NCBI GenBank assembly: GCA_028285005.1
Contig: JANQQP010000029.1
Location: 1 to 53,005 of the forward strand
DNA from: Dehalococcoidia bacterium
GTDB taxonomy: Bacteria; Chloroflexota; Dehalococcoidia; Lucifugimonadales; Lucifugimonadaceae
Direction of reading: 5' to 3'
Length of the DNA stretch: 53,005 bases
A model generated the notes under the pieces. The model saw only the letters and a program-made list of their open reading frames with translations, was not told the DNA's origin and ran no database searches. This document shows positions 17,009 through 26,800 of the stretch, in pieces. How positions within the stretch are numbered: the first letter of the stretch is position 1; each line of letters starts with the position of its first letter. A program made the position numbers and the translations under genes.

Positions 17009-19759
17009 ATGGCTGATTCAGAGGGACATGAGCGCGACACCAGTCCGTTGCTCGAGACCAAGCTCTTTGCGCCGCAGTGGCGTTCCTCACTGGTTCCGCG
17101 GCAACGCCTGATCGAACGCCTGGACAAGGGTGCTCGCTGCAAATTGACACTGATTTCAGCGCCTGCGGGCTTCGGCAAGACTACTCTGACTTCCGAGTGG
17201 CTATCGACAGAGTCAGATGACCAGCGACGATCCGGCTGGCTATCGCTGGACGACCGAGACAATGATCCCGGCGTCTTCTGGTCGTACTTCGCCGCCGCGC
17301 TACAGAGAGCCAACGTCATTTCCGACACGAACGCGACATCGTTCATCCGCGCCTCGAAACACACCTCCATCGAGCCTGCGCTGACGACGCTGATAAACGA
17401 TATCAGCAAGTTCGAACAAGACTTCACTCTGGTCTTCGATGACTATCACTCGATCGAAGCCGACGCTATTCACAGCGCTATTTCATTCCTTATCGACCAC
17501 CTGCCGCCACAGATGCGCATCGCGATTGTCAGTCGCGAACGTCCACCGCTGCAGCTTGGACTGCTGCGTGGACGTGGCGAGCTAAGTGAGCTTGGACCTG
17601 CCGATCTTCGCTTTACCTCGAGCGAAGCGTCCACGTTCCTGGGCGATGTCATGGGCCTTCAGCTTTCAGAGGACGATCTAAGCCACCTCGAGGCGAGGAC
17701 CGAAGGCTGGATTGCCGGACTGCAGTTGGCAGCGCTCTCAATGCAGGGACGTGAAGATGTCTCAGGGTTTATCAGAGCGTTCGCCGGCCACAATCGACAC
17801 ATTGTTGATTACCTGGCGGAAGAGGTGCTTCAACTGCAGGACGATGAGGTGCGCAGTTTTCTACTGCAGACCTCGGTTCTTGACCGCATGAGTGGGCCGC
17901 TCTGCGATGCCACGACCGAACTGCCGGGTAGCAAGGAGATGCTGCAACGGCTGGAGCGTGGCAACTTCTTCCTTATACCACTGGATGACAGGCGTGAGTG
18001 GTATCGCTATCACCACCTCTTTTCAGATGTCCTCCGGGCTCGAGCTGCTGAAGAGATCCCTGACCGGCTGCCCGCTCTCCACAACCGCGCAAGCGATTGG
18101 TATGAGTCGAACGGCTACAGGCCGGATGCGATTCATCACGCGTTGGCCGCCAGGAACTTCGAGAGAGCTGCGGTCCTGGTCGACCTCGCATGGCGAAACG
18201 TTCGCTGGTCCAACGAAGAGGAGACCTGGGCAGGCTGGCTCAACTCGCTGCCGGAGTCGGTCATCGAGTCGAGGCCAATTCTGACTATGGGAAACGCATG
18301 GACGCTGCTTTTCTCAGGGGAGTTTGAGGCCGGGGCTGCCCGGCTTCGCGAGACCGAAAGCCTGATCCGCAAGGCCGATGCTGGTCAGATTTCGTCCGAC
18401 ACACATGTGGCGGACGAGGCCGAATACCTGAGGTTGCCTGCGGTTATCGAATCGGCGTGGGCGTTTTACTCGCAGGGTGTCGGCGATTCAGAAGCGACGC
18501 AGATGCATGCGAAGAGAGCTCTAGACCTCTTGCCCGAAGAGGATCACTTCGAGCGCGCTATTCCTTCAGCGATGGTCGCTCTTTCTCAGCTGGCCGCAGG
18601 CAATCTGGACACGGCATACGAGCTAGTCGCCCATAGTACAGAGCACATGCGTAAATCCGGCAACGAAAGCGCCGCGATCACTGCGTCGATACTTCTCGGC
18701 GAGATCCGGATGATCCAGGGCCGGATTCGCGAGGCGATCTCCCTGTACAAGGAATCGATACGGGCGCTGGAACGCCTGGGAGGCACTTCGGAGAGAGGTA
18801 CGGCTGACATGCTGCTCGGCGTGGCTGAGTCGATCCTTGAGCAAGGAGATATTGGCGAGGCCAGACGACTGTTCGCACGGAGCGCTGACCTTGGTGAGCA
18901 TGCTGCCTGGGAGGCTTACGAGTTTCGATCACGAATGATTGACGGCAGACTGCACGAGTACGAAGGTGACCTCAACACCGCTCTCACCCTGTACGAGGAT
19001 GCGGAGCGAGTTGCCACCCCGAGCGTTATGCCGGACATCAGACCCGTCGCGGCGATGAAGGCGCGGATATGGGTTAAGCAAGGCAGGCTGGCGGAGGCCG
19101 AGCAGTGGGCGAACAAGCAAAAGCTGTCGGTCGAGAGCGAGCCTACGTATCTGCGCGAGTACGAGTTGATCACTCTGGCGATTATCTTGATCGCCCACAA
19201 CAGCACCCGGCGCGACGATCAGCTACTTCTCGACGTGATTGGCCTTCTCGAACGTCTGCTGGCAGCTGCGAAGCAAGGCGGCAGGACCGGTGCGGTCATC
19301 GAAATCCTTGTTCAGTTGTCGCTGGCCGAATCCGCTCGTGCCGAGACCGACAAAGCGCTGCAACACCTTGAAAGCGCGATGACGATCGCAGAGCCGGAGA
19401 GCAGCGTGCGGCCGTTCGTCGCTGGCGGCGATGACGTAAGGGACCTTCTTCGCCTGGCCATGAAGCGAGGTATTTCTACGTCATATGCGAAGCACCTGCT
19501 CTCGTACTTCGACGGCGCGCAAGCCAGTAAGCCGACTAGTCTGGCAGCCTCACACGCGTCACTGCCAGATCCGCTCACCGTACGTGAGACCGAGGTCCTG
19601 AAGCTTGTGGCGTCTGGCCTGACGAACCAGGAGATCGCGGATCAGCTCTTCATCAGCCTCTACACCGCCAAACGGCACGTCGCCAACATCTTCAGCAAGC
19701 TTGGCTCAAGTCACCGCACTCAGGCCGTCAAGATGGCCGACGATTTGAACCTTCTCTAA
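17009..19759 (+). CDS. MalT/LuxR-type ATP-dependent transcriptional regulator (LAL/STAND family)
   Basis: A 916-residue regulator. The P-loop SAPAGFGKTTL is at 50-60 after the typical opening LLETKLFAPQWRSSLVPRQRLIERL. A Walker-B-like LVFDDYHSIE and the STAND-typical SRERPPLQLGLLRGRGEL follow. A long TPR-like helical region fills the middle. The C-terminal LuxR helix-turn-helix begins LTVRETEVLKLVASGLTNQEIADQL near residue 850. Family members bind ATP and an inducer, oligomerise and activate promoters. I chose ATG 17009 rather than the in-frame TTG at 16988, because the TTG adds only seven unconserved residues and neither has a strong Shine-Dalgarno. The downstream DrrAB-type exporter, 200 bp away on the same strand, is a plausible target but this is not shown. 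Confidence 0.9.
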   Translation: MADSEGHERDTSPLLETKLFAPQWRSSLVPRQRLIERLDKGARCKLTLISAPAGFGKTTLTSEWLSTESDDQRRSGWLSLDDRDNDPGVFWSYFAAALQRANVISDTNATSFIRASKHTSIEPALTTLINDISKFEQDFTLVFDDYHSIEADAIHSAISFLIDHLPPQMRIAIVSRERPPLQLGLLRGRGELSELGPADLRFTSSEASTFLGDVMGLQLSEDDLSHLEARTEGWIAGLQLAALSMQGREDVSGFIRAFAGHNRHIVDYLAEEVLQLQDDEVRSFLLQTSVLDRMSGPLCDATTELPGSKEMLQRLERGNFFLIPLDDRREWYRYHHLFSDVLRARAAEEIPDRLPALHNRASDWYESNGYRPDAIHHALAARNFERAAVLVDLAWRNVRWSNEEETWAGWLNSLPESVIESRPILTMGNAWTLLFSGEFEAGAARLRETESLIRKADAGQISSDTHVADEAEYLRLPAVIESAWAFYSQGVGDSEATQMHAKRALDLLPEEDHFERAIPSAMVALSQLAAGNLDTAYELVAHSTEHMRKSGNESAAITASILLGEIRMIQGRIREAISLYKESIRALERLGGTSERGTADMLLGVAESILEQGDIGEARRLFARSADLGEHAAWEAYEFRSRMIDGRLHEYEGDLNTALTLYEDAERVATPSVMPDIRPVAAMKARIWVKQGRLAEAEQWANKQKLSVESEPTYLREYELITLAIILIAHNSTRRDDQLLLDVIGLLERLLAAAKQGGRTGAVIEILVQLSLAESARAETDKALQHLESAMTIAEPESSVRPFVAGGDDVRDLLRLAMKRGISTSYAKHLLSYFDGAQASKPTSLAASHASLPDPLTVRETEVLKLVASGLTNQEIADQLFISLYTAKRHVANIFSKLGSSHRTQAVKMADDLNLL

Positions 19760-19963
19760 CAGCCATCGATGGCGCGCAGCCCCTCGCGTCTACATCTCCG
19801 CAAATACACCCTTTCTGCACCTTTCGGATGATCCGGAACACCGGCCCGCGTTCGTAGCGTGTCTCATGTCCGATAACGGTTTATCCAGTCGAGGAGCACG
19901 GGCATGTGGCTGTGGCGCAGCCAACTGGCAGCCGGAACTCCTCAGATTCAAGGAATGAAACAA

Positions 19964-20932
19964 GTGAGTGATTACGCAGTATTCGCGGAAGGGTTGGTCC
20001 GGGAGTTCTCCGGCGTCAGAGCGGTGGATTCGATCGACCTCGAAGTAGCGAAAGGTGAGGTGTACGGCTTCCTCGGACCAAACGGCGCCGGGAAGTCGAC
20101 CACGGTTCGCATGTTGACCACATTGCTTTCGCCCACGCAGGGCAGGGCCGTGGTCGCAGGCAACGATGTGATGAAGCAGACGCAGCAGGCGCGGCTGCGC
20201 ATTGGTGCTGCGCTACAAGAAGCTGCTCTGGACAACCGGCAGACAGGAAACGAACTGCTGAAGTTACAGGGACGGCTCTACGGACTGTCCGGCCGAGAGA
20301 TCAACCAACGGATGAAGGACCTGTCGAGCCTGATCGACATTGGGGATGCCATGGACCGTCAGGTCGGCACCTACTCCGGCGGCATGAAGCGGAGGCTCGA
20401 CCTGGCTGCTGCGCTAATCCACAACCCGGAGGTGCTCTTCCTGGACGAGCCGACAACCGGACTCGACCCGATCAGCCGGGCACGCGTCTGGGATGAGGTC
20501 GGCCGGATCAACAGGGAGCTTGGCGTGACTATCTTCCTTACCACCCAGTACCTGGAGGAGGCGGATGAGCTGGCGGACCGCGTCGGCATCATCAGCTCCG
20601 GCCGGATTGCCGCTGAAGGCACGCCGACAGACCTCAAGCGGTCGATCGGCTCAGACGTCATCGTCACTCAGGTCGAAGGAGACCCGGAGTTGGCACGGAG
20701 CGTCGTGAGGAATGTCCAGGACGTGGAGCAGGTCGACATCAGCAGCACTGAGCTGACCATCAGTGTCAGCAGCGGCGCTGAGCAGATCGGCAGGATCGCC
20801 GTCGCACTGAACAACGCAGGAGTGAACGTCAGGGAGATCACGTTCCGCACTCCCACGCTTGACGACGTCTTCCTGCAGGTGACTGGTGAGCGGATGAAAC
20901 TTGAAGACCCATCGAAAGAGGTAGCAGCGTGA
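19964..20932 (+). CDS. ABC transporter ATP-binding protein, DrrA/daunorubicin-resistance type
   Basis: A 322-residue ATPase: Walker A GPNGAGKST at 38-46, the Q-loop region LQEAALDNRQTG, signature YSGGMKRRLDLA, Walker B VLFLDEPTTGLD and the switch region TTQYLEEADELADRVGII. A C-terminal accessory domain of about 80 residues is typical of the DrrA/NodI branch. I place the start at GTG 19964 because AAGGA lies nine bases upstream (19950-19954). The frame is open further up to an ATG at 19904, which would add 20 unconserved residues. Its 3' end overlaps the permease gene by four bases (GTGA). Together they form an exporter for an unknown hydrophobic compound or lipid. Confidence 0.92.
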   Translation: MSDYAVFAEGLVREFSGVRAVDSIDLEVAKGEVYGFLGPNGAGKSTTVRMLTTLLSPTQGRAVVAGNDVMKQTQQARLRIGAALQEAALDNRQTGNELLKLQGRLYGLSGREINQRMKDLSSLIDIGDAMDRQVGTYSGGMKRRLDLAAALIHNPEVLFLDEPTTGLDPISRARVWDEVGRINRELGVTIFLTTQYLEEADELADRVGIISSGRIAAEGTPTDLKRSIGSDVIVTQVEGDPELARSVVRNVQDVEQVDISSTELTISVSSGAEQIGRIAVALNNAGVNVREITFRTPTLDDVFLQVTGERMKLEDPSKEVAA

Positions 20933-21735
20933 GCACGGCAGCAGTAGAGCTAAGAGGCGAAATCAGAGCCCGGCGAGCCGGGTTCATAAGAGAGGTGGCA
21001 GCGGTCGCGGTCCGGGCGTTGCGCTCGATACCGCGTGACCCTGAGACGGTGATACCGCCGCTCATCTTCCCGGTGTTCTTCTTCGCCGTGACCATCGGCG
21101 CGTTGCAGGACGTTGCCGAGGGGATACCGGGCATCGATTACAAGGAGTTCCAGCTGCCCGTGGCGATCATCTTCGCCGTGACGGGCGTGTCTAGAGCGAT
21201 CACGGTGGTGACGGACATACAGACCGGCTACTTCGATCGACTTTCAATAACGCCGACTAACCGGCTGGCGTTGTTGCTGGGACTGATGGTCGCCGACCTG
21301 GCGATGGTGATTGGACTCACACTGCCGGTGATTGCGCTTGGCTTCGTGTTGGGAGTCGGGTTCGAAACCGGACCGGCTGGTGTCCTAGTGTTCCTTGCGA
21401 TCGCAGGGCTTTGGGGTCTGGTCTACGCCGGGTTCGTCTACGCCATTGCGCTGAAGACAGGCAACCCGGGCGCGGTGAACTCGTCGTTCCTGTTGTTCCT
21501 GCCGTTCGTGTTCCTGACGACGCTCTGGCTTCCGAAGGAGGCTCTGACGGGATGGATGGCGACGGTGGCCGAATACAACCCGGTGACCTACCTGCTGGCC
21601 GCTCTGCGGTCGCTAATCTCCGAGGGCTGGGATGCTGAGAAGCTGCTGGTTGGGATAGCGGCGGTTCTGGGCGTAGGAGTAGTCAGCATGTCCCTGGCAC
21701 TCTGGGCGCTGAGGTCGAGGGTGAGACGGGCTTAG
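20929..21735 (+). CDS. ABC-2 type permease, DrrB-like
   Basis: A 268-residue membrane protein with about six transmembrane helices (for example VIPPLIFPVFFFAVTIGAL, LLLGLMVADLAMVIGLTLPVIAL, FLLFLPFVFLTTLWLP and LVGIAAVLGVGVVSMSLALWAL). It has the ABC-2 coupling region TDIQTGYFDRLSITPTNRLALL. The GTG start overlaps the ATPase stop, so the two are produced together. A decayed second copy of its 3' end lies at 23277-23430. A strong hairpin 26 bp beyond its stop closes the unit. Confidence 0.92.
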   Translation: MSTAAVELRGEIRARRAGFIREVAAVAVRALRSIPRDPETVIPPLIFPVFFFAVTIGALQDVAEGIPGIDYKEFQLPVAIIFAVTGVSRAITVVTDIQTGYFDRLSITPTNRLALLLGLMVADLAMVIGLTLPVIALGFVLGVGFETGPAGVLVFLAIAGLWGLVYAGFVYAIALKTGNPGAVNSSFLLFLPFVFLTTLWLPKEALTGWMATVAEYNPVTYLLAALRSLISEGWDAEKLLVGIAAVLGVGVVSMSLALWALRSRVRRA

Positions 21736-21761
21736 GCGGAGGACGACCACAGAGTTCCTCT

Positions 21762-21794
21762 GGCGGGCATGATGTGCTAAACATCATGCCCGCC
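21762..21794 (+). terminator. Perfect 14-bp stem-loop after the ABC exporter
   Basis: The arms 21762-21775 and 21781-21794 are perfectly complementary (GGCGGGCATGATGT and its reverse complement) around a five-base GCTAA loop. AACTGTTTTAA with a short T run follows. It fits an intrinsic terminator for the exporter operon and separates it from the aldolase gene. The T tract is short, so termination may be partial. Confidence 0.75.
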
Positions 21795-21821
21795 AACTGT
21801 TTTAACCGGGAGTGATCGCAC

Positions 21822-22571
21822 ATGGCCGAAATAAGGAAGAACCGAGCCAAGGAGAAGCTGAGCAGGGGAGAGACCGTTGTCTGCCTGGCGGGCGTGGACA
21901 ATCCGCATCTCGTGGACTTCGTTGGACACCTCGGAGTCGATGCAGTCTGGTTTGAGGCGGAGCATGGACCAGTCGACTTCGATGCGATCGGCAATCTCTC
22001 GAGGGCAGCTGATCTCTGGGGTTTGACCTCGCTGGTCAGAGTCGGCAGCACGAACTACAGCACCATCTACCGCACCCTCGATATGGGAGCGATGGGAATA
22101 GTCGTCCCACACGTAGACACGGTCGAAGATGCTCGTGCGGTCGTAGAAGCCGCGAAGTACGCGCCGGTTGGGCGCCGAGGCATGTACGGCCCTCGCCAGT
22201 CGTACGGAGTCGCCGACTACCTGCAGAAAGCGAACGAACAGACCATGACCGTTGTGCTCATCGAAGACATCAAGTCAGTGAACAACCTTGATGGGATTCT
22301 TGATGTAGAGCACATCGACGTCTATCACGTTGCTCCGAGCGATCTTGCGCAGTCGATGGGACACATTGGCGATGACGGCAACCCGGAGGTGCAGCGGACA
22401 ATCGATGAGGCCATTGCGAAGATCATCGCCACAGGGAAGACCGCGGGGACAACGGTCGGCGCGCACAATGTGGCCAGGTTTCGAGACCAGGGCGTGAAGT
22501 TCTTCTACACCAGCCTCAACGGCTGGATCACCGCCGGTGCCAAACAGTTCATGGAAGCGCTGGAGCGGTAG
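21822..22571 (+). CDS. HpcH/HpaI-family aldolase
   Basis: A 249-residue class II aldolase of the HpcH/HpaI family, which cleaves 2-keto-3-deoxy or 4-hydroxy-2-oxo acids to pyruvate (or an oxoacid) and an aldehyde with a divalent metal. Visible residues: catalytic His48 in FEAEHGPVDFD; the conserved Arg in LVRVGS; metal Glu in VLIEDIKSV; metal Asp in VAPSDLAQSMGH. GAMGIVVPHVDTVEDA and GRRGMYGPRQSYG are also typical. The ATG at 21822 has GGGAG at 21808-21812. It lies just after the terminator hairpin, so it probably has its own promoter or depends on read-through. The substrate is unknown; there is no linked aromatic catabolic operon. Confidence 0.9.
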   Translation: MAEIRKNRAKEKLSRGETVVCLAGVDNPHLVDFVGHLGVDAVWFEAEHGPVDFDAIGNLSRAADLWGLTSLVRVGSTNYSTIYRTLDMGAMGIVVPHVDTVEDARAVVEAAKYAPVGRRGMYGPRQSYGVADYLQKANEQTMTVVLIEDIKSVNNLDGILDVEHIDVYHVAPSDLAQSMGHIGDDGNPEVQRTIDEAIAKIIATGKTAGTTVGAHNVARFRDQGVKFFYTSLNGWITAGAKQFMEALER

Positions 22572-22800
22572 GCGGTGCTTGACCACCGCGTAGGGTCACT
22601 TCGGTAGTCGTATCGCCGCTGAACTCGCCGGTGGTACTTGTGTCTTGCCGGGCCGTCCATGCAATTCCAAGCTCACGCCGTTGGTTTCCTCGGCGAGCTT
22701 GCGGGCATGGTGATGATGATGGCGCCTGTCCTGTGAGTGCGCCAATTCGTGGTGGAACGCGGTTCTCCACAGATCGTAGGGGTCAACATGAAAGACGATC

Positions 22801-23148
22801 ATGACGATGACGGACTGTGTTGAGATGGGCATCGAGGCAGCGGCTGAGCGCGCAGTTGAAGTTGCATGCGATGGAGCTGATGCCGTCTGGCTCAGTTTCG
22901 ACGTAGATTATCTCGATGCGGCGTTTGTGCCGGGCACGGGCTGGCCGGAGCCGGGCGGATTCTTGCCACGCGAGGTCCTGAAGTTCATTCAGCTGATTGC
23001 TGAAAGGCCCCTAGCAGGCATCGAAGTGGTTGAGTGCTCCCCGCCGTACGACGACGCCGATATCACGTCGCTGATAGCTACAAGAGTCATCTGTAACACC
23101 CTCGGCTGCCTCGTCCGGGCGGGGCATATACCGGTGAAGACTGAGTAG
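22801..23148 (+). pseudogene. C-terminal fragment of an agmatinase/arginase-family ureohydrolase
   Basis: The frame encodes 115 residues matching the last third of agmatinase-type ureohydrolases: TMTDCVEMGIEAAAERAVEVA, then the metal-binding block SFDVDYLDAAFVPGTGWPEPGG, then VVECSPPYDDADITSLIATR. The family is about 300-330 residues and needs N-terminal His and Asp metal ligands that are absent. An in-frame TGA lies at 22789-22791, just upstream of the ATG. The 229 bp between the aldolase and this fragment (22572-22800) show no recognisable remainder. It is best read as a truncated pseudogene, though the surviving frame is intact to its stop. Confidence 0.8.
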
Positions 23149-23202
23149 GGTGGCATCGGCGGATGGGTAAGGAGCGGGTTGAAGAATCTTGCCTATCGCT
23201 AC

Positions 23203-23262
23203 CTTACTGGCTAAGGCTCGGTTACAGGGCCAGCGGGGTCTCGAAAGAGTCTTCGATGACTA
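23203..23262 (-). pseudogene. Remnant of a response-regulator receiver-domain start
   Basis: On the minus strand this stretch reads ALVIEDSFETPLAL, a stop, then PSLSQ. It aligns base by base (about 80 percent by eye) with 51130-51190, where the intact double-receiver regulator begins VLVVEDAFEIRLALELSLSQ. The in-frame stop and loss of everything downstream mark it as a dead fragment. Confidence 0.7.
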
Positions 23263-23276
23263 GCGCGAACAACGCT

Positions 23277-23430
23277 CCGGCTTCCTAAGAACGCTCTGAC
23301 GGGATGGATCGCGACGGTGGCCTACTATACAACCCGGTGACGCACCTGTTGGGCCCGCTGCGAAGTTGCTGATCGGTATAGCAACGGTGCTGGGTGTGGG
23401 ACTGGTCAGCATGACGTTGGCGATTGTGAG
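23277..23430 (+). pseudogene. Decayed duplicate of the DrrB-like permease 3' end
   Basis: The DNA follows 21529-21705 of the intact permease: the segment for LPKEALTGWMATVAEYNPVT is preserved as PKNALTGWIATVA, after which a small insertion shifts the frame. About 30 bp are then deleted before the part corresponding to KLLVGIAAVLGVGVVSMSLAL (here LLIGIATVLGVGLVSMTLAI). The mutations rule out function. Confidence 0.75.
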
Positions 23431-23577
23431 TGGAAGACTTGGCGCACAAGACTGCATTCCCTATTTGCAAGTTGATTTGTATGTTGTTCTGGACTCCATT
23501 GAAGATGTTGGTGAGCACTACACTCGATAATGGGCGACGAGCGATATCGCGAGCGAGTAGCTTTAAAAATCACTCTT

Positions 23578-23775
23578 TCAAAATTGTTGAATTATTCCGA
23601 CCACGATCATGAGTATTCCAATGCCTATCGCTAATATCCCGCCTGACTGTTCCATTGCCTTATATGTATCTTCATTCATCAAGCCAAGTTGGTTGAAATT
23701 ACTATACCCCTTAAGTAAAGCGACTCCGATCGCGATACTGCAAAGAGCGAATATCGTGAAAATTAAGAGAATCAA
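23578..23775 (-). CDS. Small two-TM membrane protein behind the RHS giant, candidate immunity protein
   Basis: A 65-residue, AT-rich frame (TTG start; no clear Shine-Dalgarno, so the start is uncertain). Two hydrophobic segments, about residues 1-21 (MILLIFTIFALCSIAIGVALL) and 45-64 (GGILAIGIGILMIVVGIIQ), are joined by a polar loop containing NEDTYKAMEQS. It begins 28 bp after the stop of the giant RHS gene on the same strand. Its base composition is far more AT-rich than the surroundings, like the C-terminal tip of the RHS protein. Small membrane proteins in this position often neutralise an RHS C-terminal toxin. The function is inferred from position only; no family was recognised. Confidence 0.5.
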   Translation of the reverse strand: MILLIFTIFALCSIAIGVALLKGYSNFNQLGLMNEDTYKAMEQSGGILAIGIGILMIVVGIIQQF

Positions 23776-23803
23776 TTCGAGAATTATTTGAAAACTGGAA
23801 TGT

Positions 23804-26800
23804 TCATGACGCGGACTCCCAAAACTCGTCCCTTGTCGGAACAGGCTCCGAAGGGACAGTATTTGCTAACTGTCCGTCGTCTTCGTCAGAATCAGGTTGA
23901 CCAGGTCCACTGATTGGAATTAACCAAGTATAGGAAGCTCCTCCATTTATGCCGGCTGGGAGTAACGCTAAGCCAGCTTCCGGTGAACACCCGACGCCAG
24001 TCGTTGCCTCACCCACATAAAGACTGCACCCATGCGGTCCTACGTTTCCCTCTACCAATGCGAACCAGCCTTGGAGATCGTAAATGCTGTCAGCGTCGAA
24101 AACGACTGGCCTGAGATCTGCCGACAATCCGATGTTTGTTGAACCACCAACCGCCGGAGTTATCGTAAAACCGACATTTCCATGTTCATCATAAGCTACT
24201 CCCGCCGAGATGCTCACAAAAACTCCAGCTTCTAATGCGAATGTGCCTTCAATTAGAACGACAGGGCCAGAGGGGATTAAGTGAATTTGAGGCTTCTCGA
24301 TGGTAGGAGGATCTTCAGGGTTGAATTGCTTCGTTGTTTGGAATAAGGCTTTTACATCATCGACGAAATCGGCAATCTTTGGCCAGTTGCCTGTTTCGTC
24401 TATATACAGCGTTGGGTTGTTACGAACATACGAATACCGATTCCAGTCAACCGGCGATGACGCGTTCGGCACGATGCTGTCCGGACTCACGAAGCGGCCC
24501 AGAGCTGTGTCGTAGTACCTCGCGTTGTAGAAGCCCAGGCCGGTTCCGGCATCGAAGATCTGGCCTGTGAAGCCACGCTCGGTGTCGAAAATGCCGGTTG
24601 AGCCAGGTCGCGTCTCTCCGAACGGGAAGAAGCTTTGCGTCCCGACCAGGTTTCCGAACTGGTCTGTTGCCGCAACCGGCGAGCCGAGGTGGTCCGCGTG
24701 CAGGTACTGCACATCCCACTCTGCCTCCGGCAGATCGACTACTACAAATCCACCGACCTTGACGCCGCCGCTGTGGTGCCCGCCGGCCGTCGCCGCAACC
24801 CGACGGTCCTGGATCGCAACGGCTGTTCCCAGACTGTCCAGTGCCGCCGCATCCTGCTTCCTGATGCGGGACACCTCCGTCCAGCCCTCACCTTGGAGCC
24901 GGTACACGTAAACCTGGCCAGTCGCTGAGCCAACGGCTCCCGAGTGATTCTGAGCGCCGACTATAAGCAGATCACCTTCAACGTCTGCTGTTCTCCCGAA
25001 CCAGGCACCTTCGTGACCGTCCGCGGCCAGAATCTTCTTCTGCTCCACCCAGCCTGAATTGGTCTTCTTGAAGACGTAGGCAGCTCCGGATGCGTCACCG
25101 AAATCGTCGTTGAAAGGTGTGCTGACGACTACGTAGTTGCCGGAGACCGAGATGTCGTGTCCGAAGTTGTCATCGGTGTCACTGTCCGATGCGTGGATTC
25201 TCTGGGTCTCGGTTGTTGGCCAGGTCCCATCTGCATTCCTTTCGAAGATGTAGACGGCACCCTGGTTGTTGTTCGTGAACTGTGCATCCCAGGTGGGAGC
25301 ACTGACTGCTATTACGTCACCGTCGACAGCAACACCGGTTCCGAACAGAAGCCCTGTCTTGTGATCGGATGCATGCAGCCTGGCCACGTGTTGCCAGACG
25401 CCGTTTTCGTCTTTCTCGTAAACGTGTACCGCCCCCTCGCCATAGTTAGGTGGCGTGATCGCTTCGTTGATTGCCGAGACCGCAAGCACATCACCCTTGA
25501 GGTCCAGGGAGCGACCGAACTGATGGCCACCTCCTGTCGAAGTGCTGACTATTGGGCCGTTGTTCGGATCGTCGACCCAGTTTGTGCCGTCCCACTTGAA
25601 GAGATGGACTTTGCCCTGATCGACGTAAGCGCCGACATCTTCCAAGTGAGCACCGACAGCAAGGTAGCCGTTGTCCGCGGCAATTTTCTGAATCTCCCCA
25701 CCAAACAGGCCGCCGGCCTCAGGAGTTGCAGATTTAAGCTTGCCTGTCTCTGTCCAGGTGCCTCCGGATTCGGAGAAGACATAGACGGCGCCTGCGTTGC
25801 TGGCATCATCATCGTCATATCCGGCCGACACGAAGACGTGGTCTCCGTCGATGGCGATGTTCTCGTAGAAGCCGTCTCCGAGGGTGCTCTGCGAAGTGGC
25901 GATAAATGCAGGAGCCGCATACTCGCTCCCGATGATGTCGGTTGTTTGCCACCAGGCGAACGCGCCTTTGCCGGCCGCGTGAGCGGGTGCACCGGTGAGC
26001 AGGAACCCGTTCTTCAGTGACAGCGCCAGTCCGAAGCTTTCATTGGCAGCGGGGACATCTCGGGTAACAACGGATTCAAGCGTCCATGAGGTGGGCGATA
26101 GCCTTTTGTAGACGAATACCGAGCCTGCGCCACCAACGGCTCCGACCTGACGCCCGAATGCACCGACACCCAGGAATCCGCTTTCGAGGCTAAGGCCATG
26201 CCCAAAGTGGTCGCCGGTAGCGCCGTCACTAAGAGTGATCTTCGTTTGCTGAGTCCATTCGCCCTCGACTTGCTCGAACGTGTACACCGCACCGGTGTTG
26301 ACCCCTGAGTCTGCGTCGCCGAAGGCGCCAATGGCCAGCACGCTGTCATGTAGCGCAACATCATGACCGAAGGCGTCTCCATCTTCCCCGTCGTCCGCAG
26401 TCAGCTTTGCGTCCTGAACCCAGTCGTTTCCATCCCAGGTGTAGACATAGACAGCGCCAGAATCCGTGTTCAGTCCGTCTGCTTTGTAAGCGCCGATCAT
26501 CAGGGTGTCACCGTCGATAGCGATCGCGGTGCCGAACCGAGGACCGTCACCGGCTTCTGAACCGACGTCCCAGGCGTTAAGTTTCTGGCTTTGGACCCAG
26601 GCGGAGCCGTTCCATTCGAACACGTATACAGAGCCAGAATCAGTAACCGTGTCGTCACTCAGGAATGAGCTAACGACCAACGTGTCGCCATCGACTGCGA
26701 ATCTGGATCCGAACAGGTCACCCGCATTGACGTCCACGGGGGCCGGGATCTTCGTCTCAGTTCCGTACGAGCTTCCATTCCAGTCGTAGACGTAGACGGC

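Noticed and set aside
22596..22832. 78-codon minus-strand frame with a run of His residues
   Set aside because: No homology recognised, overlaps the agmatinase fragment on the other strand, and lacks a Shine-Dalgarno. The His run comes from a short CAT repeat.
25157..26020. 287-codon plus-strand frame opposite the RHS giant
   Set aside because: Antisense to the FG-GAP repeats; its sequence has no recognisable domain and follows the codon pattern of the minus-strand gene.
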